This document shows positions 50,018 to 58,407 of a DNA stretch of 64,000 bases, in pieces. Position numbers and translations under genes: made by a program. This DNA is from JANWXD01 sp035575135. Its GTDB lineage: Bacteria; Acidobacteriota; Terriglobia; Bryobacterales; Bryobacteraceae. The notes under the pieces are model-generated. The model was not told the DNA's origin. It ran no database searches and saw nothing but the letters and a program-made list of their open reading frames with translations. Every line of letters begins with the position of its first letter. Position 1 is the stretch's first letter. The stretch spans positions 124,001-188,000 of the forward strand of contig DATLYE010000023.1 of NCBI GenBank assembly GCA_035575135.1. Direction: 5' to 3'.

Positions 50018-50890
50018 ATGCGCGCGCTTGTCCCAGTGCTGCTCCTGACCGGCATGGCCGGACAAGAGGTGACGGGGCCTACGCCCGCGGAGCGGCCTGC
50101 TCTGGTCAATACGGGCAGGCCGATGCGGCTGGAGTACCACTGCGGCGAAGAAGATCTGCGGGCGGCCGGCGCCGAGTGCACCGCTGAGCACCCCTGTCCG
50201 GTTTATCTCGAGCTGGCAGGTGTGGAAGGGGTGGGAACGAAAATCTTCCTGACCGGCAACATTCACACCCCGGCGGTGACGCTGTGGTCCGTGCTGTTGG
50301 CCAGCTCCGACGGCGGCAAGAGCTGGACGGAGCCCCATGAGCGCATCCCGGGGGCGATCCTGGAGCAAATTCAGTTCGTGGATTTCGAGACCGGCTGGGC
50401 CGGCGGCCAGCTCGTGCACCCGCTGCCGCGGGACCCGTTCCTTTTGTTGACCACCGACGGCGGGGTCACCTGGCGCCGGCGTCCGGTCTTCGACGAGAGT
50501 CGCATCGCTTCTCTGGAGCGGTTTTGGTTTGAGTCCCGCACTCGCGGCACCCTGTGGATTGACCGCACCCATTCCGGAGAAACGGAGAGCCGTTATGAAC
50601 GCTACGAGTCGCTCACAGGTGGCGAAAGCTGGATGCTGCGCGAAGTCAGCGCGCGGCCGATCGCCGGGGCCGGCGCCGAGACGAGGCAGTCTGGATGGAG
50701 GATCCGGGCGGATCGCGCCACCAACGCTTTTCAGGTGGAACAGCACGAGGGAGAGCGCTGGCGCGCGGTGGCCGCCTTCCTGATTCCGCTGGGCGAGTGC
50801 CGTCCTGCCGAGGCCACGCCTGCGGAGCCGCCGGCCGAGCCTGCGCCGCCTGAGCCGCAGGTCCCGCCGGTCCCCGTACCCAAGCCGTGA
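50018..50890 (+). CDS. Secreted BNR/YCF48-like beta-propeller protein
   Basis: A 290-residue protein starting at ATG 50018 with a short hydrophobic leader (about residues 1-15). Repeated segments LASSDGGKSWTE, LLTTDGGVTWRR and LTGGESWMLRE are BNR/Asp-box-like and resemble the YCF48 photosystem-assembly family, which in non-photosynthetic bacteria serves unknown assembly roles. The last 35 residues are a Pro/Glu/Ala-rich tail. The leader has no lipobox cysteine. It overlaps the hydantoinase gene by four bases. Confidence 0.7.
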   Translation: MRALVPVLLLTGMAGQEVTGPTPAERPALVNTGRPMRLEYHCGEEDLRAAGAECTAEHPCPVYLELAGVEGVGTKIFLTGNIHTPAVTLWSVLLASSDGGKSWTEPHERIPGAILEQIQFVDFETGWAGGQLVHPLPRDPFLLLTTDGGVTWRRRPVFDESRIASLERFWFESRTRGTLWIDRTHSGETESRYERYESLTGGESWMLREVSARPIAGAGAETRQSGWRIRADRATNAFQVEQHEGERWRAVAAFLIPLGECRPAEATPAEPPAEPAPPEPQVPPVPVPKP

Positions 50891-52521
50891 GCGCCGCCGC
50901 TTCCATCGAACTGGAATTGTTCCGGCACCTGCTGGTCTCGGTCCCGGAGGAGATGGGTGTGGTGCTGCGAAAGACCTCCTACTCGGCCAACATCAAGGAG
51001 CGGCGCGATTACTCCTGTGCCGTCTACGACGGAGGAGGCCAAGCGGTGGCGATGGGAGATCACATGCCCGTGCATCTGGGCGCCATGCCGCTCGCCGTCG
51101 AGCAGGTCAGGCGGATGTTCCGTCTCGGTCCGGGCGACGTCGCGGTGCTCAATGATCCTTTCGCCGGAGGTACCCATTTGCCGGACATCACGGTGGTGGC
51201 CGGCGCCTGCTTCGGTCCCGACGGCAAGCCGGCGTTCTACGTTGCCAATCGTGCGCACCATGCCGATGTCGGGGGCATGAGCCCCGGCTCCATGCCCCTG
51301 GCCCGCGAGATTTACCAGGAAGGTTTGCGCATCCCGCCGGTCCTGCTTGTGCGCAACGGCGCGCCCCAGGCCGACGTCTGGCGGCTGCTGCTCGCCAACG
51401 TGCGAACTCCCGAGGAGCGGGCCGGAGATCTGGAAGCCCAGTGGATGGCCCTGCGGCGGGGTCAGGACCGGCTGGAGGATCTGGCGCGGCGCTACGGCGT
51501 CCTGCGAGTGCAGCGTATGATGGGCGCTCTGCAAGACTACAGCGAGCGGATCATGCGGCTGACCCTCCGCAAGATTCCGCAAGGAACGTACCGGTTCGAG
51601 GATTATCTTGACGATGATGGCGTCTCCGGAAGGCCGGTGCGGGTTGCCGTGGCTGCCATCATCAAAGGGGATTCGGCGGTGGTGGATTTTTCGGGGTCGG
51701 ATCCGCAAGTGGAAGGCCCCGTCAATGCAAACTACGCGGTTACGGTTGCCGCCGTAATGTATGTGTTCCGATGTCTGGCCGGGCCGGATGTACCCTACAC
51801 GGCCGGCTTGATGCGCCCGATCCGCGTGTTGGCGCCGGAGGGTTCAGTAGTGAACGCGCGCCCGCCGGCCCCAATGGCGGCCGGCAATGTGGAGACTTCG
51901 CAGCGGATCACAGACGCGTTGCTCGGGGCCCTGGCACAGGCGCTCCCCGGACGGATCCCGGCGGCCAGTTCGGGCACGATGAACAATCTCAGCATGGGGG
52001 GCTGGGATCCCTCTCGCGGCCGCCTGTTTGCCTACTATGAAACCGTGGCGGGCGGCATGGGGGCCTCGGCTGCGGGCCCGGGGCACAACGCCGTTCACAC
52101 CCACATGACGAACAGTTGGAATACGCCCGTCGAGGCGCTGGAGCACCAGTATCCTCTGCGGGTGCGGGCCTACCGGGTGCGCCGGGGTTCCGGAGGCCAG
52201 GGAGCCCATCGGGGAGGGGATGGCATTGTCCGCGAGATCGAGTTTTTGGCCCCGTGCGAGGTGACGATTCTTTCGGATCGCCGGCGCCGGGGGCCCTACG
52301 GGCTCGAGGGAGGTGCGCCCGGAAAGCCGGGCCGTAACACGTTGTTGCGCGGTAAGGAACGCGTGCCGCTCGGCGGCAAGGCGAGGTTCGGGGTCCGGGG
52401 CGGCGATGTCCTGCGCGTGGAGACGCCCGGAGGCGGAGGCTACGGCCTGCCCGCCTCCCGGCCCAAGGGCCGGCTCCTGAGCGCTCGAGCGCGGACACAA
52501 CGCCGCGCGAAGCTGTTATGA
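50887..52521 (+). CDS. Hydantoinase B/oxoprolinase-family protein
   Basis: A 544-residue cytoplasmic protein with the HyuB signature order: LVSVPEEMGVVLRKTSYSAN, KERRDYSCAVYDGGG, MGDHMPVHLGAMP, LNDPFAGGTHLPDITVV, FYVANRAHHADVGGMSPGS and, later, YYETVAGGMGAS and HTHMTNSWNTPVEALE. Family members act in ATP-dependent hydantoin or oxoproline hydrolysis, or as acetophenone/acetone-type carboxylases, normally with a HyuA partner. No HyuA gene is adjacent. It starts at GTG 50887 overlapping the previous stop. Confidence 0.9.
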   Translation: MSAAASIELELFRHLLVSVPEEMGVVLRKTSYSANIKERRDYSCAVYDGGGQAVAMGDHMPVHLGAMPLAVEQVRRMFRLGPGDVAVLNDPFAGGTHLPDITVVAGACFGPDGKPAFYVANRAHHADVGGMSPGSMPLAREIYQEGLRIPPVLLVRNGAPQADVWRLLLANVRTPEERAGDLEAQWMALRRGQDRLEDLARRYGVLRVQRMMGALQDYSERIMRLTLRKIPQGTYRFEDYLDDDGVSGRPVRVAVAAIIKGDSAVVDFSGSDPQVEGPVNANYAVTVAAVMYVFRCLAGPDVPYTAGLMRPIRVLAPEGSVVNARPPAPMAAGNVETSQRITDALLGALAQALPGRIPAASSGTMNNLSMGGWDPSRGRLFAYYETVAGGMGASAAGPGHNAVHTHMTNSWNTPVEALEHQYPLRVRAYRVRRGSGGQGAHRGGDGIVREIEFLAPCEVTILSDRRRRGPYGLEGGAPGKPGRNTLLRGKERVPLGGKARFGVRGGDVLRVETPGGGGYGLPASRPKGRLLSARARTQRRAKLL

Positions 52522-52543
52522 TAAGGGAACGTTTGAAGAAGCC

Positions 52544-52945
52544 GTGAGCACAGCAACTCCGCCCACGCTGGTCCGAAAGTCCTTCCGATTCAGCCGCCGC
52601 CAGTCCATTGCATTGGTCTTTTTCTGCACGATCTTCGGCGCCGTGGCGCAGGTGTTGATCAAATCCGGCGCGAACGTCCTGGCCAGCGCCAGTCCGCTGG
52701 CGATGCTCACCAATCCCCCGCTGGTTACCGGTTACGGGCTGTATGGGATCAGCACGGTGCTTTTGGTTCTGGCCCTGCGAGACGGCGAACTTTCGATTCT
52801 CTACCCGGTGATTTCGCTGACCTACGTTTGGGTCACGTTCCTTTCGGTCGTGTTCTTCAAGGACTCCGTCAACTTCTACAAAATTGCGGGCGTCTCGATC
52901 ATCGTCACCGGAGTCGCGGTCTTGGGCAAGGACAAGCCACGGTGA
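52544..52945 (+). CDS. Small four-helix DMT/EamA-type transporter subunit, first of a pair
   Basis: A 133-residue membrane protein with a basic N-terminal tail and four helices (ALVFFCTIFGAVAQVLIKSG, then LLVLALRDGELSILYPV, YVWVTFLSVVFF and IAGVSIIVTGVAVLG). This is half the size of a normal ten-helix DMT protein and matches SMR/ArnE-F-like subunits. It overlaps the second subunit by four bases, so a heterodimer is likely. The substrate (drug, polyprenyl lipid or amine) is unknown. Confidence 0.8.
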   Translation: MSTATPPTLVRKSFRFSRRQSIALVFFCTIFGAVAQVLIKSGANVLASASPLAMLTNPPLVTGYGLYGISTVLLVLALRDGELSILYPVISLTYVWVTFLSVVFFKDSVNFYKIAGVSIIVTGVAVLGKDKPR

Positions 52946-53295
52946 AAACTCCCGTCTCCTCCATGGCTTTGGTGTTACTGGCCTCCTTTATCGGCTCCTT
53001 CGGGGCGGTGTTTCTCAAGGCCGGAGCCGGCCGGCTGCACCGCAACCCGATGACTCTGCTGTTGAACTGGCGGCTGGCTTGCGGCGTGGGTTTCTTTCTT
53101 GTTTCTTCCTTCTTTTTTGTTCTGGGCGTGCGGCGGGGTGAGCTGAGCGTGCTGTATCCGATGGTGGCTCTGGGATACGTCTGGACGATGTTCTGGTCCC
53201 GGCTGTTTTTCGGGGAGCCCTTCACGCGTCACAAGTTCATCGGCATCGGCCTGATCTTGCTCGGAATCGTGATACTGAATTTGGGCAACCGCTGA
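52942..53295 (+). CDS. Small four-helix DMT/EamA-type transporter subunit, second of a pair
   Basis: A 117-residue membrane protein starting at GTG 52942, in a GTGA overlap with the first subunit. The helix order is the same as its partner, with the shared motif VRRGELSVLYPMVALGYVWT, so the two arose by duplication. Loop charges differ between the partners, as expected for the opposite-topology pairs known among SMR heterodimers. It ends eight bases before the end of the convergent nucleotidyltransferase gene. Confidence 0.8.
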   Translation: MKTPVSSMALVLLASFIGSFGAVFLKAGAGRLHRNPMTLLLNWRLACGVGFFLVSSFFFVLGVRRGELSVLYPMVALGYVWTMFWSRLFFGEPFTRHKFIGIGLILLGIVILNLGNR

Positions 53296-53303
53296 ACGAA
53301 GCC

Positions 53304-54647
53304 CTATCCTCTTCCGGTGCCCGACGTGCGAGGCCGTCTGGCCGTGGAAGATTCCGGTTTCACGGGTTCAGTCGGCGGGGATGCCGCTTCCGGTTGGGGT
53401 TTCGGCTTGCGGACTCTGCCGTCGAGCCGCTCTGCAATCATCTGTTCCTTCAGTTTCTGAAACTTCGCCGATCCCGGCTCTGCTCCGGCCGCGCTCACGT
53501 CGCGCTCGGTAATCTCCTGAGCGGCGGGCAGGTACTTTTGCAGGTAATTCCGGATGCGGTCATGCACCAGCCGGTGCTCGGAGCGGAGGTACAGGAACAG
53601 GATGTGTTCCCCCCGGGCGGTCGAGAGAAGCTGGTAGACTTCGGAGGCCTTGTGCAGTTTGGGGGATCGCAGCTGACGTTCCAGCGCCTTGGTCTCCGCC
53701 GGCAGCCGCTCCCAAAGCTCGACTTCGGATTTGTGCATGGCCGTGGCCTTGATCAGGGCGGCCCGTTCCTTCGGCGTCAGCTTTTCGGTCAGGAAATACA
53801 GGAGCAGGGCAAGATGATTTACCGGCAGTTCGACGCTGAACGGGATCAGTTCCCGGGCCTTCTGCCAGCGCGCGATGGCTTGCAGATTCAGTTTGGTCCC
53901 CGTGAGCGCCGGAGAAATCAGCGCGAGCAGCCGCTCTTCTTCGAGCAGGCGGAGGATCTCGGCGGGGTTCTGTTCCTCGGCGATCTCGCGCAGTTCCTCG
54001 AACAGTCGCCGCGCCGGAATGCGCTTTTCGAGTTCTTCGAGCCGGGCGTTTTCATACTGCCCTTGCGTCTTGGGTTCCACCGTGCAGCCCAGGCGTACGC
54101 GAAAACGGACGAGGCGCAGCAGGCGCGCCGGATCGTCGTGGAAGATCCGGTTGTGCACGGCGCGGATTTCGCGGTGCTCCAGGTCGGCCATGCCGTTGTT
54201 GGGATCCAGCATCAGTCCGAGCGAGGCCCGGTTGAGGGACAGTGCGATGGCGTTGAAGGTGAAGTCCCTCCCGCGCAGATCCTCGTGAATGGTGGCCGCA
54301 GTCACCCGGGGCTGTCCTCCCGGACGTGCGTACTCTTCGCGGCGGGCCATGCTGACGCTGGCGCGCACGTGGCCGGGAAACAGCAGTTCGGCCGCCTGCC
54401 GAACGGTATCTTGTGCCAGTGACTTGACGGCTTTGTCGGATAACAGAGCCCGGGCGACGGCAAGCGCGTCGCCTTCGACCGTGAAGTCCAGATCGCGAAT
54501 GCGATGGCCCGCCAGCATGTCCCGAACCGCGCCCCCGGTAAGGAACAGATTCACCCGGGCCTCGGCCGCAGCCGCCTGGACCTGAGCCACGACGCGATTC
54601 TGCTCTGCGCTGAGATGGCTTTCCAGCATGAAGATGTAGTCACTCAT
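53304..54647 (-). CDS. CCA-adding enzyme/poly(A) polymerase-type tRNA nucleotidyltransferase
   Basis: A 447-residue class II nucleotidyltransferase. The head has FLTGGAVRDMLAGHRIRDLDF with both metal-binding aspartates, and the neck has RGRDFTFNAIALSLN, FHDDPARLLRLVRFRVRLG and RIPARRLFEELREI. The C-terminal 50 residues are a Lys/Pro-rich tail. Class II enzymes either add CCA to tRNA or tail RNA with A, and the sequence alone does not decide. GGAG lies before ATG 54647. It is 39 bases downstream of the recombinase gene. Confidence 0.88.
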   Translation of the reverse strand: MSDYIFMLESHLSAEQNRVVAQVQAAAAEARVNLFLTGGAVRDMLAGHRIRDLDFTVEGDALAVARALLSDKAVKSLAQDTVRQAAELLFPGHVRASVSMARREEYARPGGQPRVTAATIHEDLRGRDFTFNAIALSLNRASLGLMLDPNNGMADLEHREIRAVHNRIFHDDPARLLRLVRFRVRLGCTVEPKTQGQYENARLEELEKRIPARRLFEELREIAEEQNPAEILRLLEEERLLALISPALTGTKLNLQAIARWQKARELIPFSVELPVNHLALLLYFLTEKLTPKERAALIKATAMHKSEVELWERLPAETKALERQLRSPKLHKASEVYQLLSTARGEHILFLYLRSEHRLVHDRIRNYLQKYLPAAQEITERDVSAAGAEPGSAKFQKLKEQMIAERLDGRVRKPKPQPEAASPPTEPVKPESSTARRPRTSGTGRG

Positions 54648-54686
54648 CGTTTTGGCTCCGACTGTGTCGCCGCGACGAGCCGCCCT

Positions 54687-55589
54687 TCAATGAGCGCGCG
54701 GGTGAAAGCGGTCCACAGCCTGTCGGAGTCTGGACCGCACCACGTGAGTGTATACCTGTGTCGTGGAAATGTCCGCATGGCCGAGCAAAGTTTGGACGCT
54801 GCGCAGATCGGCGCCCCGCTCCAGTAAGTGGGTTGCAAAACTGTGCCGGATCACGTGGGGTGTGAGCCGGCGGCGCAAACCCGCCTTGCGCCCGTAACGG
54901 GCCAGCAACTTCCAGAAGGCCTGCCGCGTCAGCGGACCGCCCCGCGCCGTGACAAAAAGATACCGCGACGCCCTGGCTTTGAGTAACGCGGGCCGGGCGG
55001 TCTCCAGATATAGGCGCAGAGCCGACTGAGCGGGGCGGCCAATGGGGACCAGGCGCTGTTTGCCCCCTTTGCCGGACACCCGCAACACGCCGAGCTCGAG
55101 ATTGACGTCCGACAGCTCGGCGTGGCACAACTCGGAGACGCGCACTCCAGTGGCGTAGAGGACCTCCAGCATGGCGCGGTCGCGGATGCCGGTGTGTTTC
55201 GACAGGTCGGGGGATTCCAGGAGTCGCTCTATCTCATTGCCGCTCAGATAGTTCGGCAAGGTCCGGGATTGCCGGGGGGAGCGCAGGAGCGTGGTCGGAT
55301 CCGCATCCATCTTCCCTTCCGCCAGCAGATAGCGGAAAAAGTTGCGCAGTGCGGCCAAGTGCCTGGCGATCGAACGGCTCGCCAGGCCGCTGGCGTACAG
55401 CGTATCCAGATGGCGGAGGATGACGCTGGTGGCGAAAGGATCGGGGCTGCCGCTTTCGGCCGCCGTCTGCGCAAACCGGGCCAGGTCGCGGGCATAGGCC
55501 GCCAAGGAGTTCTCCGACAGCCCTTTTTCGATGCGGCAGTGATCGAGGAAAGCGTGGATTTCCGCACTCACCCGCTCCCCGTTCAGCAT
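54687..55589 (-). CDS. xerD: Xer-type tyrosine recombinase
   Basis: A 300-residue site-specific recombinase of the XerC/XerD kind. The N-terminal SAM-like domain contains GLSENSLAAYARDLARFA, and the catalytic domain has ATGVRVSEL (Arg), GKGGKQRLVPIG (Lys), HVIRHSFATHLLERGADLR (His-x-x-Arg) and LGHADISTTQVYTHV (His and the nucleophile Tyr). It resolves chromosome dimers at dif with a partner. XerD versus XerC cannot be settled here. It starts at ATG 55589. No integrase-associated mobile genes are around it, so a housekeeping role is likely. Confidence 0.92.
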   Translation of the reverse strand: MLNGERVSAEIHAFLDHCRIEKGLSENSLAAYARDLARFAQTAAESGSPDPFATSVILRHLDTLYASGLASRSIARHLAALRNFFRYLLAEGKMDADPTTLLRSPRQSRTLPNYLSGNEIERLLESPDLSKHTGIRDRAMLEVLYATGVRVSELCHAELSDVNLELGVLRVSGKGGKQRLVPIGRPAQSALRLYLETARPALLKARASRYLFVTARGGPLTRQAFWKLLARYGRKAGLRRRLTPHVIRHSFATHLLERGADLRSVQTLLGHADISTTQVYTHVVRSRLRQAVDRFHPRAH

Positions 55590-55651
55590 CGTGCCAATGA
55601 TACAATACTCGCGAAAATATCGGAAGGAAGTTCCACACAAGGGCGCGAGAT

Positions 55652-56137
55652 TTGAGCGGTTCGACCAGCAAGAAGGTGGTCGTGCGGCGCTTCGAACGGG
55701 ATCCGGTCCTCGGATTCGTGAATCCGCGAACCTATCTGACGGCGGGGGGCGTCGAAGTCCTCACGCGGTCCGGGAGCGTGATCGTATTGCCGTACGCGGA
55801 GATCAAGGCCGTCTGCTTTGTGCGGGACTTCGACGCCGGGGCGGGGTTGCCGGAGCCGAAACTGTTTCACACCCGTCCCCGAACCGACGGCTTGTGGGTC
55901 CGCATGACGTTCCGCGACGGTGAGGTGGCGGACGGCTTGTTGGCCAACAACCTCCTGCAACTGGATCCCTTCGGCTTCACCGTGGTGCCCCCGAACCCGC
56001 TGTCGAACAACCAGAGATTGTTTGTTCCGCGGCAGGCCCTCAGCCAGATGCACGTGCTGGGCGTTGTGGGAAGCCCCCTGCGGCGCCGGAGCAAAGCTGG
56101 CGCGCCGCAACAGATCGAGATGTTCCCCAAAGAATGA
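55652..56137 (+). CDS. DUF6982-type conserved protein
   Basis: A 161-residue soluble protein beginning at TTG 55652. It reads KKVVVRRFERDPVLGFVNP, VIVLPYAEIKAVCFVRDF, TRPRTDGLWVRMTFRDGEV and LLQLDPFGFTVVPPNPLSNN, with IEMFPKE at the end. It resembles the DUF6982 proteins frequent in Acidobacteria, which are beta-rich and of unknown function. It is divergent from the Xer gene across 62 bases, and its end converges on rpoD. Confidence 0.7.
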   Translation: MSGSTSKKVVVRRFERDPVLGFVNPRTYLTAGGVEVLTRSGSVIVLPYAEIKAVCFVRDFDAGAGLPEPKLFHTRPRTDGLWVRMTFRDGEVADGLLANNLLQLDPFGFTVVPPNPLSNNQRLFVPRQALSQMHVLGVVGSPLRRRSKAGAPQQIEMFPKE

Positions 56138-56146
56138 AGGCTGCGC

Positions 56147-57685
56147 TCAACGGGCCGCCAGCAGAGCCCGCAGATAGCGGGCGCGCTCCGGGGAGCGGAG
56201 CTGGCGCAAAGCTTTGGCCTCGATCTGGCGGATCCGTTCCCGCGTGACGTCGAACTCCTGGCCGATCTCCTCCAGGGTGTGCTCGCGCTCGCAACCGATG
56301 CCGAACCGCATCCGGATGACCTTTTCCTCTTTGGGAGAGAGGGTCTTCAGGATGTTGGCCGTCTCGTCGCGAACGTTGGTCTCAATCACGGTATCGACCG
56401 GAGAGCCGACCCAGCGGTCTTCAATGAGATCGCCGAGCGCCGATTCGCCATCACGGCCCACAGGAGTCTCCAGCGAAACCGGATCCCGCGAGATGGTCTT
56501 GAGCTTCTGCACCTTCTCGACCGGAATGTCCATGCGCCGGCTGATCTCGTCATTGGTGGGCGCCCGGCCAAGCTCCTTTTCCAGCTCCCGGTTGGCGCGG
56601 AGGAACTTGTTCATGCTCTCGTTCATGTGAACCGGGATCCGGATGGTGCGGGACTGATCCGCAATTGCCCGCGTAATGGCCTGGCGGATCCACCACGTCG
56701 CATAGGTGGAGAACTTGTAACCTCGCCGGTACTCGAATTTGTCGGCCGCGCGCATCAACCCGATATTGCCTTCCTGGATCAGATCCAGCAGGTGAAGGCC
56801 ACGGTTGACGTACTTCTTGGCGACCGAGACCACAAGCCGCAGGTTGGCTTCGACCAGATCCTTTTTGGCCTTCTCGGCCTCCTGTTCGCCTTGCCGCACG
56901 ACCGCAAGCGTATGTCGCAACTCGGCCAGCGTGGCGCCGGCGGCCTTCTCGCGCTTACGAATCTCCCGACGCAGGGCGCGAATCCGCGTCTGGGCTTCAG
57001 TGCCGGAGCGGCCGCTCAGCTTGCTCAGCTCGCTTTCCAGACGCTCCAGCTCTTGGACTTCCTGTTCGATGTGGCGGGCAAACTGCTTCCAGCACAGCGG
57101 GGCAAACGGGATCGCCCGAATGGCTCGCGAAAGCTCCACGCGCGAGCGATTCAGCTTCCACTTCCACCGCCGGATGACCCCCTTTTTGGACGCAGACAAG
57201 GAGGCGAACTTTTCCGCCAGTTGCTGCTGCTTCTTGAAGAGGGCCGCGACCTGCACAAACTGCTTGAGGACCTCCGCCCGGCGCCGCTCGTGCGCCGCAC
57301 TGCCGTGCTCGACATCGCCGAGATCCACCCAATTTTCGAGCTCTTCTTCGCCCCTCCTGAGCTTTTCGCCCAGCTCGACAATCTCCTTCTGCACGAGCGG
57401 GGAACGGCTGAGCGCCTTCTGCATGCGCAGCTTTCCCCTCTCCATCCGCCGCGCCAGCTCGACTTCGCCCTCCCGGGTCAGGAGAGGAACTGCGCCCATC
57501 TCCCGAAGGTAGACCCGGACGGGGTCATCCGTGTAGACCGACTCCTCGAGCGCCTGGGTGGCGTGGAGGTCGTCCGCCTCGGCGGTCTCCTCCGTATCAA
57601 AAAAACGAACGTCCTCCTCCTCCGCGAAGGGAAGACCCAAACTGTCGTGGTGGTCACTCAGGTAGTGATCATCAAAGTGATCCAC
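56147..57685 (-). CDS. rpoD: RNA polymerase primary sigma factor (RpoD/SigA type)
   Basis: A 512-residue sigma-70 factor. Region 1.2 is DDPVRVYLREMGAVPLLTRE, followed by a non-conserved insert of about 150 residues. Region 2 has NLRLVVSVAKKYVNRGLHLL and YKFSTYATWWIRQAITRAI, region 3 has GRAPTNDEISRRMDI, and region 4 has HTLEEIGQEFDVTRERIRQI. It recognises TTGACA/TATAAT-type promoters such as its own. The full region 1.1 is short and acidic. A good promoter is seen 130 bases upstream. Confidence 0.95.
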   Translation of the reverse strand: MDHFDDHYLSDHHDSLGLPFAEEEDVRFFDTEETAEADDLHATQALEESVYTDDPVRVYLREMGAVPLLTREGEVELARRMERGKLRMQKALSRSPLVQKEIVELGEKLRRGEEELENWVDLGDVEHGSAAHERRRAEVLKQFVQVAALFKKQQQLAEKFASLSASKKGVIRRWKWKLNRSRVELSRAIRAIPFAPLCWKQFARHIEQEVQELERLESELSKLSGRSGTEAQTRIRALRREIRKREKAAGATLAELRHTLAVVRQGEQEAEKAKKDLVEANLRLVVSVAKKYVNRGLHLLDLIQEGNIGLMRAADKFEYRRGYKFSTYATWWIRQAITRAIADQSRTIRIPVHMNESMNKFLRANRELEKELGRAPTNDEISRRMDIPVEKVQKLKTISRDPVSLETPVGRDGESALGDLIEDRWVGSPVDTVIETNVRDETANILKTLSPKEEKVIRMRFGIGCEREHTLEEIGQEFDVTRERIRQIEAKALRQLRSPERARYLRALLAAR

Positions 57686-57820
57686 GTTTCAACACCTCCA
57701 CACAAACCGAGTGCGGTTCCGGCCTCCTTGCGCCGTTGTTTTCTCCGCCCGTTTCAGGTTCGCGCACTTGAATTAGCTGGGCTTATGTTCTTGGTCCCCG
57801 GTCGCCAAGGGGGCCAACTC

Positions 57821-57849
57821 ATTATAACACCTTCGCAACCCTATGTTAA
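57821..57849 (-). promoter_or_regulatory. Sigma-70 promoter of rpoD
   Basis: On the minus strand TTAACA (57844-57849) and a perfect TATAAT (57821-57826) lie 17 bases apart. The predicted leader is about 130 bases. No coding sequence is seen in the rest of the 260-base gap (57686-57945). Confidence 0.7.
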
Positions 57850-57945
57850 GCCCAATATTTCAGATGTGCACAATTGCCAACGGTTACAAAATCTTGAAAC
57901 TGCAGGTTCCCTCCTAGAAGTAGTGCGTGGGTTTCTCGAGGTCTC

Positions 57946-58407
57946 TCAGGAGCGTTTTTGTCTCATTAAGTCCTTGAGTTCGTTGACGAAAGCCTCCACG
58001 TCCTGGAAATCCCGATAAACGGAGGCAAAGCGGACGTAGGCCACCTTGTCCAAGGCCCGGAGGCGCTCCATCACGTATTCTCCTATTTCTGTAGTCGAAA
58101 TCTCGCGGTCCGGGCGCTCCGCCAGCCTCGCCTCGACGTCATCAACGATTTCCGCCAGCTTGGACATGCCCACAGGGCGCTTCTCGCAAGCCTTCAGAAG
58201 CCCGGTCAGTACCTTTTGCCGGTCGAACCGCTCCCGCCGGCCGTCTTTCTTCACCACCATGTAGGGCACTTCGTCAATCCGTTCGTAGGTGGTGAACCGC
58301 CGTTCGCAGGCCAGGCACTGGCGCCTTCTGCGGATGACGTCGCCCTCCTTGCTTTCGCGGGAATCAATTACGCGGTCGTGTTTGTGCCCGCAGAAGGGGC
58401 AGTTCAT
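57946..58407 (-). CDS. nrdR: Transcriptional repressor NrdR
   Basis: A 153-residue regulator of ribonucleotide reductase genes. The N-terminal zinc ribbon has CPFCGHKHDRVIDSRE and CLACERRFTTYER. The ATP-cone domain that senses ATP/dATP follows (VVKKDGRRERFDRQKVLTGL, EYVMERLRALDKVAYVRFAS). ATG 58407 is used, because the frame extending to 58980 reads through the neighbouring gene. It overlaps the flippase-like gene by four bases. No nrd genes are adjacent. Confidence 0.95.
   Translation of the reverse strand: MNCPFCGHKHDRVIDSRESKEGDVIRRRRQCLACERRFTTYERIDEVPYMVVKKDGRRERFDRQKVLTGLLKACEKRPVGMSKLAEIVDDVEARLAERPDREISTTEIGEYVMERLRALDKVAYVRFASVYRDFQDVEAFVNELKDLMRQKRS

Noticed and set aside
54687..55589. 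Tyrosine recombinase as the integrase of a mobile element
   Set aside because: It has a housekeeping Xer architecture, is flanked by core genes (a CCA/poly(A) polymerase-type gene, rpoD), and no direct repeats, phage or transfer genes are nearby.
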